Positions 23,161-34,170 of a stretch of DNA of 64,000 bases are shown one piece after another. The first letter of the stretch is position 1, and the number at the start of each line of letters is the position of its first letter. The DNA is from Casuarina equisetifolia (Eukaryota > Streptophyta > Magnoliopsida > Fagales > Casuarinaceae): the NCBI GenBank assembly GCA_028551475.1, contig CM052355.1, positions 30,903,580-30,967,579 on the forward strand, written 5' to 3'. The notes beneath the pieces were generated by a model. The model was given only the letters and a program-made list of their open reading frames with translations. It was not told the origin of the DNA and did no database searches. The position numbers were made by a program, and so were the translations under genes.

Positions 23161-23438
23161 TATGTGGAAGACAAGACACCAACAATAGAAAATAAGATTC
23201 TTAAAGTTAAATATAAACTAAAAAATAATCTTCTAACTCTTGAGCTAATTTTTGAATTGGGCCTTTGGGCTTTCTAATATAGTATCAAAGCCTAGGTTGA
23301 ATTTATTTTACCTTATTCAACCTTGAGCCCAATGATGGACCTTCACTTTATAAACTCTAATTGGAAAATAAGATCTCTTAAGTATAAATTAAGATTTCTT
23401 GAGCTAACTTTTAAGTTGGGCCTTTGGGCCTTCTAACA
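23161..23438 (+). mobile_element. TRIM-like miniature LTR element remnant
   Basis: Two similar segments (about 23190-23278 and 23350-23438) both run from GAAAATAAGAT through TTGAGCTAA to GGGCCTTTGGGC and TTCTAA(CA). The first is followed by TAGTATCAAAGCC, close to the initiator-Met tRNA primer site of LTR elements. The second ends CTAACA. Only about 70-80 bases lie between them and nothing is coded. AATGG occurs at 23156-23160 and 23439-23443, giving a candidate 5-bp TSD. The left LTR boundary is poorly conserved (TATG rather than TG). Confidence 0.55.
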
Positions 23439-23443
23439 AATGG

Positions 23444-24867
23444 AATAAAGGTTACCCTCATCCTATGCAAAAGATGTCAATGAACTCCCAATGAACCAAA
23501 AGACTTGGAATCAAACAGCTAGCCTTCAAAAATTATAAGCATGCAGCCACTTCCATTCCCATTTCCATTGCCCATTGCTCCCGACTTACTCTTCGGATTC
23601 AACACCAAGGCAACTAATCATCATGTTGTTCACTCCTAGGTACTTACAGTTTTCCCTCTATGATCCATGTGTCAAAATTCCTCCCTTTTACGAGCATGCA
23701 AGCCATTCCCCCACGTGATTTTGATGATGCGACAGAGAAAGAAACAGAGGGAAAATATTTTTCTCTAAGGTTTCAACAAGCAGATTATGTTGGGTTCTGC
23801 TTTGCTGAGAAATAAACAGAATCTTCGGTAATGAAGTCAAAGTGGTTTCCCATTGCTGACTAAATTATCTTTACGTGTAAAGGAAGAGTCATCTGGGTTT
23901 CTAAGCTTAAAGAGAGTCATGAGTCTTGACAGGAATCTTATCATTCATTGGGATTTCAAATATATATTCATTCCACCCTTGACTTCATTCCTCAGTCAAG
24001 CTTCCTTGTTCTTTTATTGTTCTACAATTTTTTGAGCCTTTAGAAACAGTCTTTCTCTACTGCAAGCATATCAAGCAGGATCGAGTGGATAAAATAGGTG
24101 AGGATAGCATTGAACAGTTGATCGGCTAGGCCTCATGAGGGAAGGACCACAAGAGAGGAGTGGGATAGGAAAGGGGGATAAATAGATTGCTTAACAGTCG
24201 AATCGGCCCTTTCGATTTCTTTGCCAATTCCCTCATCCTGTTGGATGGGTTGATTGTTTGATTGTGGGGACCCATCTTCCGAAGTCGTGAACAAGCTGGA
24301 GTAAATTACGGTTTCCGTTGGGCTCTTGATTAACTTTAAGGAAAAGGATCAAAACATTGGAGTACTCCTTTTTATTTTTTCATTTATAGATTTACAATGA
24401 GAGGCGGAGGTTGCTTATATAAAACTTTCATTTGGAAAAGCCTTCTTCTGTATTGGATCATAGGCCACTTACTTTTAGACTGCTAAACTTCATTTGGATA
24501 TGGGCCAAGACTATATGCTCCTGGGTGCCAACTGGGATTTCATTTTCTGGGCTATTTGGATGGACTCAGATCCTTTGCATGGTTTCATGTTGGGAGCCAC
24601 TTTCTTAAGGCTTCGACTTTGAACAGATTCTTAGCCATCTTGTATGAACTTGGACTTGTTTTGATGATGGGTGGGCTTGTTGTGCTTTACCTGTGGACTT
24701 TCATTAGGAAACAGACTTGATAGGCCCGTGTCCTTATTTTCAGGACTTTGTTGGATGGGCCGGTGCTTAAAGCCTTGGTTCTTTCATTCGGACCTTCTTG
24801 AAGAATTAAAGATGGGCACCCTATGGACCCGGTGTGTATAAGCTTAGGTCTTCTTAACGTTGGAATT
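23444..24867. other. Spacer, no supported gene
   Basis: No recognisable protein. Composition is more balanced at 24060-24800 than in the flanks, but both strands have frequent stops. Confidence 0.4.
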
Positions 24868-27800
24868 TCCTCCCTCCCAAGGCGCGAATCCTTTTTCTGC
24901 TACCAAATGACGGCTTCTTCTGTAAATTACTTGTTTGAGCCGGGCATCTTTAAAACCCTAAAGTTCGAACGCCAACGCCTCAGTCGCTGTTTTGAAACGA
25001 AGGATTCTAGAATTAGTATTGGTAGAATCAGCACTGATTGGTGTGCTCGGAGGTCGAGATTGTTTTCGATCAAGCCCTTGGCTTCGCTTGACATCGAGAC
25101 CAAGGTCTTCGAGAAGGATAATGTCAAGATCGATGGCCACGAGGAGGTATTTGATTTTGATCCCTGATTCTCTCTACTCTTGTGTTGGTTTTCATTGGTT
25201 ATACCGTATAATATTTTTGATAAATGCAATATGATGTCAGAGGAGGGATATCATGATTCAAGAATAACCCAAGATATCAAGATAGGATATGATTCCTCAA
25301 GAAGATAAGATAGGTTTCTAGAAGGTTTAAGATAAGAACTACATGGTTATTTTAAGTAATTAGAGATAAAATAGAGTTCTAAATGGAGAAGGATTGATAT
25401 TGAGATTGTATACAAGGAGGCTTGAGGATAAGGAGTAAGACAACTAGAAATCCATTCCAAAAATTAGAAGAGAGATTTTTGCATATCATAAAGAAGTAGT
25501 AAGCCATTCTCTTAAGGAGGCTTTAGTAGTTTTAGCATTCAAGTAGTTATTGAAACTATTTAGTGATTTAGCACAGATTGTAGCCTTTTTTTCATAATAA
25601 GAGTAATTATTCAATTTAATTTCTTTCTATAATTTACTGCTTTCTCTTAAGAATGTCTAGAATCATGAGAAAAGAGGAATTTGTTTCCTTTGCTTTCAAA
25701 AGCATTCAAGGGGATTAAGCAAATTGGTGTTGTTGGCTAGAAGTTTTGGGTAGATAGGTTGCTCTCAATCTTATCCAATAATTAAGTAAGCAAGCAATTG
25801 GTCGAATTTGTGCAATTTGTATTCATTGGCTGTAATTTTGAAGGGGATGTGGATCTTAGTGCCTAGCATTAATATATTACGTTGAGAGCAAAGAATGTAT
25901 CTTGAAGTTTTTATTTGTACCTTTAGATTATTGACAGGAAAAACATTGGACTAATAGATCATTTTATTTTATTTGTTGGTGTTGTTTTATTGACTAATTG
26001 TTTTGGATGCAACATTTGCTTATACCATTAATGAGGCTTTATATTATTATTTTATATAGGATTATTGGATGATGGTATAAAATATATTCACTATATTGAT
26101 TTAATAAATACCTAATTGCTAGTTCTTTAATATTCTTGACAACCAATGTTTTAGAATCCACTTCTTTGTATATGTTTAATAAAACTAAACTTCTTATTTC
26201 TTTTATTTAGGCATCAGTTCAAGCTCAGAAGTTAAGGGATTATCTTCCTAAAGTGATTTTTGATATTATAGTTAAGGTAATCTTTACTCTTATTGGTGGT
26301 TTCTTCTAAGGTTGATTATTTTAGCTTTAGCTAACAATTTTCTATATGGGCTTCTTTTTTTTTTTTTTTTACGTTTTTAATATCATTTTCTTTTTTGGCT
26401 AGCGACCAAGTTATAAAACTTTTGCAGTGGGGGAATTTATCTATGTTGCGGTAATTAATCTATATTGTGTGCGTTGCTGGTGACCAAGTTATAAAACCTT
26501 TGCAGTGGAGGCATTTCTCTATGTTATGGTTGTTAATCTATGTTGTGTCCATTGTTGGTAACCAAGTTAAAAAGGCTTTGCTATCAGAAGATTTAGAAAA
26601 ATTGCTAGAGAGGTTAAACTATACTACTCGTATGTTGTTAGAGTCTACAGTAGCTGTTTGTGGCATCATTTTTAGCATTACATTGCTATTCTTTTTTATT
26701 CACTTGACAATACAAGTAACCTCTTTTTAATAATGAAAGATTTTGTGTTTTACTTGAAAGTAGACCTTCTAGGAAGAATTATTATGATTCACAATATTTA
26801 TCGAGTAAAGAAACAAGTGCATGGTAAATTGATTACTTTAGTCTTTACTTGAACTATGATACTTGTTGCTCTCTTCTTTAGTTCCTTTAGGTGACTAATT
26901 ATTTCAATAAGCAATGATGCTTTATTCATCTACTAAGTTGAGGTTTGACGTTCAGCTATCCAATGTCAAAACACATAACAAGCAATAAATCAGCTACTTT
27001 AGAGTAGCACTTATGCATAATGTTAAACATTTATCATATTTTGAAGCTATTGATGTGTAGTAAAACTATAACTAGAAGGAGACCTAACAAGGATTCTGAA
27101 ACCGTAAGTAAGAAATCCAACTCCTCCACACCCAAAGATCCATTTACATGACTTAGCTTTCATTTCATTGCTTAAGACACCATTTTGCCACAACCCCATA
27201 AGCAATGGAAACAATGTCAAATGTGTTGGAAGGCAAGCTTGGTTCTTATCCATTTGCATGAATCAAGCTTATAGGATTCTCTCTTGTGGATCTTTTCTTT
27301 TTCTTTAAATTGAGCTATATCAAGAAAATATGGTGACAAATTTAGACCTTGTACATATAAAAGTTGAGCATAATATAAAAAGGAGAAAACTTTTACTCAT
27401 AATTTTCCACATGATACCATTTTCATGGCTACTCAACATATGATAGGCTGCATAAGCAATTTCGTTGAGATTGAAAGTTTTCGCTCATAGTGACTTTAGC
27501 TGATAGGAACTTGTCAGCAAGATACCGTGTGTTGACACCCACGGAGCAACCAATATCTAGAGTGTCCTTAATCATGGAAGTTCCTGAATACTGCAGACAG
27601 TGTTGCTCAATAGCTCGAGGCCAATTTCCACGTACCACTTTATTAGCATCATCCAGTGAAAAGGCATCAAGCATTGCTCGTCTTGTCATTAACATGGTTG
27701 CTGGTTATACTTCTGCAATAGTCTGCTGCTGCTCAAGATGCAATATTTTAAGGATTAAAACATCTTTGAAGTATTTTTTTTGCAAAAGTATATAGCGCAG

Positions 27801-28460
27801 CATTAGGAACATCAATAAGATTTTCAGTATAGAGTGTTTAAATCATTTTGATAGAAAAAGAAAAAAAAACAATTATTGTTAGTAAATCTTGTCCATGTGG
27901 TATCTATAACTGGCTTATCAGTTTGGACTTGTATTCAGAACATAGAATAAACTAGCTTATTGTATAAAAGTTCCCATCTTACTTAGATTATAGTGTTCAA
28001 CAATTAAAAAGAGATATATCCTACAGTATTTTATATTCATGAATATACATATATCGATAAGGCCAAATCAGACATCAGATTTGGGCCACGAAAGCTTATG
28101 TTAAAGGCTTTAAAATTTCATTAAAAAAAACCCGCAAACCTAATCAACTTTTCAAAAAGTAAACGGCAAAGGACTAGGAACCTCAGGAGAAAGCTGAAAA
28201 ATGTCTAGCCGTGAAAGATTGCACTCATCATATGCATGGAAAGGATTCAAATATTCTGCAAAATAAGCAGTAATTCATAAACTTTTCATTGTAAGTAGTC
28301 ATTTCACAATTAACAGGTTGAACTGGAATGAAAATATTAGCACATGATAGCACCTTAATAAAGTCGTCATTTTTTGCTCCACAAAATTAAAAGAGGTGGT
28401 ACATTCTAAACTCTTAAGTGGTACTTTTTATAGACTAACTAAATCAATACGAATATAAGA
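24868..28460. repeat. Segmental duplication copy 2 (~3.59 kb)
   Basis: Direct repeat of 17455-21025 displaced by about 7.4 kb (start codon to start codon 7416 bp). It ends where copy 1 diverges after CAATACGAATATA. On the right side, copy 2 continues into the first exon of the methyltransferase, which copy 1 lacks. Copy 2 may therefore be nearer to the parental arrangement for that gene. Confidence 0.9.
24907..26730 (+). pseudogene. Second copy of the three-exon membrane-protein gene, disabled
   Basis: Exon 1 (24907-25146, 80 codons) and exon 2 (26211-26276) are open and keep the donor and acceptor sites of copy 1. In exon 3 the codon after SMLR is TAA (26452-26454) where copy 1 has CAA. The AG acceptor used before exon 3 in copy 1 (TTTTTTAG) reads TTTTTAAT here. 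The frame reopens and runs to the TAA at 26728-26730 with ACGIIF-like helix residues conserved (VCGIIFSITLLFFFIHL). It is a recently inactivated duplicate unless the downstream acceptor at 26427 is used; the stop lies downstream of that too. Confidence 0.75.
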
Positions 28461-28960
28461 CTTCATCAATACTATCTTGTTTTAGAGGTGGACAATTACC
28501 TTGGCGGAGTTTAGGACCCAGAAAATAATACACAGAGAAGAACAGCCACAAAATGGGCATTCATGAATAAGAGTATTTACATTCTGGGTATACGAGTGAG
28601 GGATTCTGAATGCTCTCCAATTCCTCGTACAAGTCTGAATCCAGAACCTCCCGCCTCATTTCCCTCCATGGATGTTCTTCTCCGCTCTACTGCTCCAACA
28701 ATTACCAAAAATCAAAACCCATTATCCAAATCCAAGCCAGTTCCAGGAAACATGTGTGACGAAGAAAGACCTGATAAGAACTTTTCTGGCACCGAGCTTG
28801 AGCAGAGAGTGTAGAGGCTCGAAGGAAATAAGAGCTCCCACGAAACGAGAGAGAGAGTGGCGCACACCCACCTTGGGCGGTCCAGCCGTCCTTCTTCGTA
28901 CGCTGCACCTTGCTCACCTTCCCTGCCGGCAACATCATACGCAGCCACTATCTGATCGGC
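27050..28960 (-). pseudogene. SAM-dependent methyltransferase relic, copy 2, with first-exon region
   Basis: Reading the minus strand: about 28580-28680 has REVLDSDLYEELESIQNPSL, the conserved N-terminal block before the catalytic domain. Upstream to about 28950 lies GC-rich sequence that could hold the transit peptide. At 27490-27720 are NWPRAIEQHCLQYSGTSM and LDIGCSVGV (motif I, SAM binding). At 27190-27360 come LSPYF and AQFKEKEK and a decayed continuation. The family is the plant chloroplast-type UbiE/COQ5-like methyltransferases; the substrate is unknown. In-frame stops occur near 27703 (TAA in GCAGAAGTATAACCAGC) and repeatedly in the 27.1-27.25 kb part, and C-terminal motifs are missing. 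The + frames here are antisense shadows. Confidence 0.72.
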
Positions 28961-29567
28961 GCCCAGCCTCTGCTTCTGCTGGGTCTTCTTGTTCTCGCGT
29001 GGCTTTTGGAAGGAATAAGAGTAAGGTTGTGCGTGTGTTACATGCACAACAGTATATGTCAGAAGAAAGCGTTTTGGGTCTCTAACTCTCTGCTAGCAGT
29101 ACGTTTGACGTAGGATTTTGCTACACTTGGCATGATCCGGCATAAATGTGATGGTAACAGGGGATAGGAAACCAAGGATTGCGTCTGTAACTGGATAACT
29201 AAGGAAAACATCCCATGTGCTGACAGAGTAGGTCGGGGAACATAGAATAAAATGAAACTTAGCTTTTCAAATCTAAGAACCCAATTTGTTTTCCTTCCGT
29301 AAACAAAGTTCCTTGGCATCCCTCTAACGACGCTGGCTCTCCAAAATCATCCAAATACCTCCAATCAGTCCCGAATGAGCGTTAATTCGTTCTTCAGAGT
29401 GCCATTTACGTGTTCAAACCCTTTTGCGCGTAACAAGGAACAATCAGTGCCATTGCAATACTCTCACTCCGAGAGAGAGAAGGCTAATGCTATTTACATG
29501 TCATGCATTTCATTTTCAGAATCTAGCTATCCACCTATGACATTAGAGCCACGTGGATTTTTTCCAG
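28961..29567. other. Spacer, no supported gene
   Basis: Short open frames on both strands, none recognised. The + frame at 29375-29617 (starting MSVNSFFRVPFTC) has no known domain and ends in the shared repeat described next. Confidence 0.4.
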
Positions 29568-29628
29568 AATTGAAGTGGAAGAACAAAATTTGGTTCGACT
29601 GCAACTTTAAGGGTTAGTAATGCTATAT
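29568..29628 (+). repeat. Short dispersed repeat shared with 47811-47870
   Basis: About 55 of 60 positions agree, including GAAGTGGAAGAACAAAATTT and CAACTTTAAGGGTTAGTAA. Sequence on either side is unrelated. Confidence 0.7.
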
Positions 29629-29841
29629 GTTTCAGATAATTAAATATGCAATTTTTTAAATTATGATATTAATGCACTTGTTTCGCATTTAATATATCTC
29701 CTATCTAAAAATTGGCTGCCTTAAATTTATCAAGAATAAGTTGAATAAAAAATTGTCCATAAAAGACATTTTCTCATCCCATTAAATTGAACGGATTTAA
29801 GGAAGTGACTTTTTGAAGGCAGAATTTGCGATCCTAAAAAA

Positions 29842-30450
29842 TTAAATATATCTTTCAACTAATGGGTTTGAAATTTCATATATTTAAGTTTTTTCTTATA
29901 ATTCCATATTATTTGTGAGACATCATATTAGAAAAATAGAACGTAATGATAAAATGTAGGTAAGAATTCGAATAAAACCCTTTCATGGTCATATCATTGA
30001 TTTTATAGTATTTATAAATGAATGGATTTTTATCCACTGGTAATTGGTCTTAGCATCTCATCCTACAATATTTATATTCATGAATATACGTATATTGATA
30101 GGGCCATTTTGAGGAAAAAGGAAAATTTATTGTATATTGTATATAAAATATAAAACATTTTATATTTTAAATATATCTTTCAACTAATGGGATTGAAATT
30201 TCATATATTTAAATTTTTTCTTATAATTCCGTACTATTTGTGAGACATCATATAAGAAAAATAGAACGTAATGATAAAATGTAGGTAAGAATTCGCATAA
30301 AACCCTTTCATGGTCATATCTTGATTTTACAGTATTTATAAATGAATGGATTTTTATCCATTGATAATTGGTCTTAGCATCTCATCCTACAATATTTTAT
30401 ATTCATGAATATACGTATATTGACACGGCCATTCTGAGGACAAAGGAAAA
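29842..30450. repeat. Tandem duplication, ~290-bp unit, 326-bp spacing
   Basis: The unit starting TAAATATATCTTTCAACTAA at 29842 recurs at about 30168, with a few substitutions. Both end in the TTCATGAATATACGTATATT motif and GGCCATT.TGAGGA. It is non-coding. Confidence 0.85.
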
Positions 30451-30860
30451 GATAACATGCTATCCCTTCACATGACTTTTTTTTTTTCTTTTTTTTCTTT
30501 TTTAAAAATTAACAACAAGTAAATTTAATGGAAAAATCATACTGAAACTCTATGAGTAAAAGTTTCTAAAAAATTGCAACTGTTTAGTTCATTAAATTTC
30601 GTAGTCTATTGAAACTTCATAATTAATAAAAATTGATATACCTTCTTTGGGGGGCCTAAAGTCGCATGTAATTTTTTATTTGATACGAACATGTAACATA
30701 AATATTACACGCTATCCTTTCACATGAATAATTTCTTTTTTTAATTTTAACAATAAATAAATTTGATGGAAAAACCAAACTGAAACTCCATGAGTAAAAG
30801 TTTCTAAAAAATTGCAACACTATTTAGTTCATTAAATTTCATATTATATTAAAACTTAAG
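30446..30860. repeat. Second tandem duplication adjacent, ~170-bp unit
   Basis: CGCTATCC/TGCTATCC-TTTCACATGA through GAGTAAAAGTTTCTAAAAAA to TTCATTAAATTTC is present at about 30450-30600 and about 30705-30845. Non-coding and rich in T runs. Confidence 0.75.
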
Positions 30861-31289
30861 GATTTTATCTAAACCAACACAAATTCACATTTTAGGAATA
30901 TACAAAAACTACATGCATTTAATCAATCAATTTGCATTCTTACCAGCATACTAGAGCATATTAATATAATTTCTTTTTCTAACAAATGGGTTTATATGGT
31001 TTTTAAATTTTTCTTTTGTCTTGATTTTTACAATATTAAAAAAATTAAGAGAAAGTTATCATAAATGGAATCACAAAAAGTCGAATAGATAGAATATTTA
31101 TTATTTATATAAACCGAGCCTCCATTACTTAAAATTGTAATTGATATACTATGTAACTTAATATTGTCAAACTTACTGATCTATGGTGGTAGATCTTCCA
31201 AATTATGGTCCCGTAGGTTATGATTTATTGCTTTGATTGGGAACTTTTAAGTTGATCAGAGGAAACCATTTCTATGGTATAACTGCTAA
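30861..31289. other. AT-rich spacer
   Basis: Nothing recognised beyond simple A/T runs. Confidence 0.45.
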
Positions 31290-31770
31290 TAGATTTGGTA
31301 GCTTACGAAGATAAGCATAATGTAGATACAAATTGCTATTATGATATGTCCTTTGAGAGGTGAGTTGTACCAAAAAAAAAAAAAAAGAAAAGGTTCGTAC
31401 TTTGCTTAAACATAATGTCTAGAATAACTTAGTCACGCTTGGGGCAAGATGTTGTTTCCCACTTTAATGGAGCAATGTTTGGTAGGGATTTTAGGTTAAA
31501 AAAAAGGGAAGAAGAAGTTCGAAATAACATTACATTTTATAGAACTAATTTAGTGTTATAAACGAGGAAAGCAAAGGGTCCAAAACAAGGTGGACGTAAT
31601 TCCCATTTTAGGACGGAGGATCTGCTCCTTTCTATAAGACAGGAATTGCGTGATTGTGGAGAAGAGACTTCCTAGACGAGATCGTAGAGGATTTTTCATT
31701 CATAACTAATGAAGATTTCTCCTTTTTGCTCGAGGGGATATTCTACAGTTTAAGGAGGGAAATATTGCAA
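31290..31770 (+). repeat. Diverged repeat, partner of 16690-17110
   Basis: Same orientation as the upstream copy; shares TCCAAAACAAGGTGGAC, GAGATCGTAGAGGATT and TTTAAGGAGGGAAA. It has an A-run near 31370 and additional bases around 31430-31500 that the other copy lacks. Confidence 0.75.
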
Positions 31771-31901
31771 TAGAAACTTAAAAAAAAAAAAAAAGAATCC
31801 GTGTATTTCATAAAGAATTCACATGTAGAATACCTCTGTTGTGCATTTTGCTTCAGCAAATGTTTTTGCAAGTTGAGCAGCATCTGTGTTTCGTGTCATC
31901 C

Positions 31902-33147
31902 TGTCCGGTAAAATTCATATGCAAGTGAACATGTCGAACAAGTAATATAATGATGAGAAAGATATTATCCCACAGAGATTGGTGATTACTAGACTAATTA
32001 ATTACTAACGGTGAACAACTCCTAGAATTTATCTAGCAAATCAAATTGATAGATGATAGATTGACTAACTAAATCTAAGAAAACTAAATACAATAAATAT
32101 GTTAGAGCATATGATTTCACCATAATTACTATGTATTAATATTGATTATTTACGCTTGCAAGAGGGATAATATCTATGTGTTGGCAGAACTTCCTAATTT
32201 ATTTACTATCCTATGTCTAGGTATAACAAACCTACTTAGTTCATTAACTCACTATATCTCTATATGTGAATTGAAACAAACCAAATGCAATAAGATTTGT
32301 GAATGTTTCCAGTTTACACCAAAAGCCACACAAATAATATGGTATATGTCTATCCATATTTAATTTATGGCTACACATTACAAGAAGCAATTGCATATCA
32401 TCTCCTGTCGGTCTTAAACATGCAAATCATATCATTCAAGTAGTAGCTAATTACTTAAAAGCATTAAACATAGTAATACGTAACTTCACATAAACAAAAT
32501 ATCTTGCAAAACATAATAATCATAAAATTCATACCATAATAATTAGGTTATATCATAGCTCTAACAAAAGTAAACTAAAGCATAAAGAAATAATGAGGAA
32601 GAATAATAATAAGAAATAAAGAAGGTATCTTGAATCCAAGAACAAGAAGTCTGTCACCCTTTTTGTCTTCTCTTCAAGAAAATCTTGAATTCTTGGCCTC
32701 TTTCTTAAGTTGTGCTCAATTTCCTCCTCTTCTTTCTTTTGCTTCCTCTTTTCTCTTAAATAGGGTTTAGGTTTAAACCTACTCTTATCCTAGTAGAATT
32801 GGGTTTTAGAGATCTAAAACAATTGGGTTTTGAATTCTTAATTTAATTAGGTTTTGAACTCCTAATTTAATTAGGCTTTGAACTCCTAATATGATTAGGT
32901 TTTCTAATTATTTAGAAAACCCAATAACAATAAAATCTAATAACAATCATTCAAAGCCCAAGCCCATCTTGACTCTCTTGATCTTGATATTATGATTTTG
33001 CCACACAATAAGCATCAGGCTTTTTATGTGCTACATAAACAAGATAAATTTAGGTAAATAAAGAGGAGTTCAAATGTTTTCTCACAATTATTAAAGTTAT
33101 TTATTGCTTAAAATAGGTAAAATAACTCTATAAAAATAGATTTATCA
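31902..33147 (-). repeat. Solo LTR, 1246 bp, inserted in the PFP relic
   Basis: The + strand shows CATCC|TGTCCGGTAAAATTC at the left and AATAGATTTATCA|CATCC at the right, so TG...CA ends are bracketed by a perfect 5-bp TSD (31897-31901, 33148-33152). On the minus strand the LTR starts TGATAAATC. It has a TATA-like TATTTAAG near 32755 and a block of ~25-bp units with TTAATTAGG near 32820-32915. The family matches 63380-63888, which is in the opposite orientation. Its end (CCGGACA) and neighbouring TACTTGTTCGACATG text look like Ty3/gypsy Tat/Athila-type LTRs. Short open frames inside (for example 32142-32363) are not genes. Confidence 0.88.
32820..32915. repeat. Short tandem units within the solo LTR
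   Basis: Imperfect ~25-bp units of the type AATTAGGTTTTGAACTCCT occur about four times in succession. Confidence 0.65.
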
Positions 33148-33349
33148 CATCCCTTCAAGACAAAAAACATTTATATTTACTAACTTGCAGTTAGAAATAT
33201 ATGAGACAACTTTGAAAAAATTTCAACCCCTTTACCTTCAATAAAGACGAGGCCATCTAACTTCAAATCTTTGCATGCATTTACAGTAGCATTGTCTTGC
33301 TTAGTTGTTCTAATTTGATCCCTTGTCCATCCCGGCAATTCATAACCAC

Positions 33350-33774
33350 CTAGTGAAGCAAAACCAAATTACATAACTCTTAAGCTTCAAAGATGATAAT
33401 TTATAATCCGTACCTAACAATTTTCCTTGTAGCACCACCTACTTGAATTTTGGGAGTTGAAAGAATATCATCTATTATTTCGAGAGTTTTCTTTGCAAAT
33501 AAAGCTTGTTAACCACCTCTTTATAACCGTGTGGCTACAACACGTGATGAGTTTTCCCTAAATCTTCTATGTACTATTGGATTTGTTTTCAAAATTTTCT
33601 TCTGTCTGTGTGAAAAGTATGTAGGATCACTGTGGGGCCTGAGCCTCTTCCTAAAGCATACGCTATAGTACCAAATCCAACGTATAAAGAAGCCTAGGTT
33701 GACACCGAATCTACACCTACAGAATATAAAAAAAACTTCCAAATCAGAAAATGAATAGTATGTAAAAAAAAGGG
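33350..33774 (-). other. Unassigned sequence upstream of the PFP exon
   Basis: On the minus strand about 33415-33505 reads KKTLEIIDDILSTPKIQVGG, a protein-like stretch that I cannot place. It may be another decayed exon. A 100-codon minus frame at 33521-33823 has no recognised domain. Confidence 0.35.
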
Positions 33775-34170
33775 CTTTTTGATCCCCCCATCCGAGTCTC
33801 GTCTTTCGAAGGGTCTCGTTCAATTCATATGCCGCTCATTTGTAGCAAGGCTTTTGTATGTTTTAGATAAGACAAGCGCTTCATTACGCGTGATTCTAAT
33901 TCTAGCATATGCTCAGCTGCTCCTACCAAGCACTAAAAGCAAAAGGATGCTTATTTGGATTAGCCTACTTCTTCTATGTTATGTCCTGCCCCTTTATTTT
34001 TTTGTATTCAATAGGTCAGGGAGGTGCCCGCCCGTGCTTTTTCTTACCTGGAAAGACATCGCTAGCCTAAAGCAGGCTTCGCTGCCCTTTCCAAGCTGTA
34101 ATTTTCCAATGTTTTTTGCCCACTCACTTATATGGAGGAGCTTCACTATATTTTACGTTATGTAATTAAG
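33775..34170 (+). other. Possible mitochondrial-type insert with a 128-codon open frame
   Basis: This block is clearly richer in GC and codes for a hydrophobic frame (33779-34165, with RMLIWISLLLLCYVLPLYFF). The texture (GGCTTCGCTGCCCTTTCC, long open frame without introns, sharp edges against AT-rich flanks) resembles plant mitochondrial DNA. I cannot name the source locus. Confidence 0.35.

Larger units (their letters stand above)
31834..33349 (-). pseudogene. Pyrophosphate-fructose-6-phosphate phosphotransferase (PFP) alpha-subunit relic, split by an LTR
   Basis: Two minus-strand exons remain. Exon A (33236-33349) reads TRDQIRTTKQDNATVNACKD then LKLDGLVFIEG, ending at a GTAAAG donor. Exon B (31834-31901) reads NTDAAQLAKTFAEAKC and ends at GAG|GTATTC. 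They join in frame as ...DGLVFIEG-MTRNTDAAQ..., matching the PFP alpha core around the conserved GGVxSNTDAA segment. PFP reversibly phosphorylates fructose-6-phosphate with pyrophosphate in the cytosol. A solo LTR sits exactly at the start of exon B. Intron A-B is kept, so this is a fragment of an unprocessed gene. Neighbouring exons are absent or unrecognisable. Confidence 0.78.

Noticed and set aside
28563..29113. Several + frames of 67-137 codons
   Set aside because: They are antisense to the methyltransferase N-terminal region, where the minus strand carries the recognisable residues.
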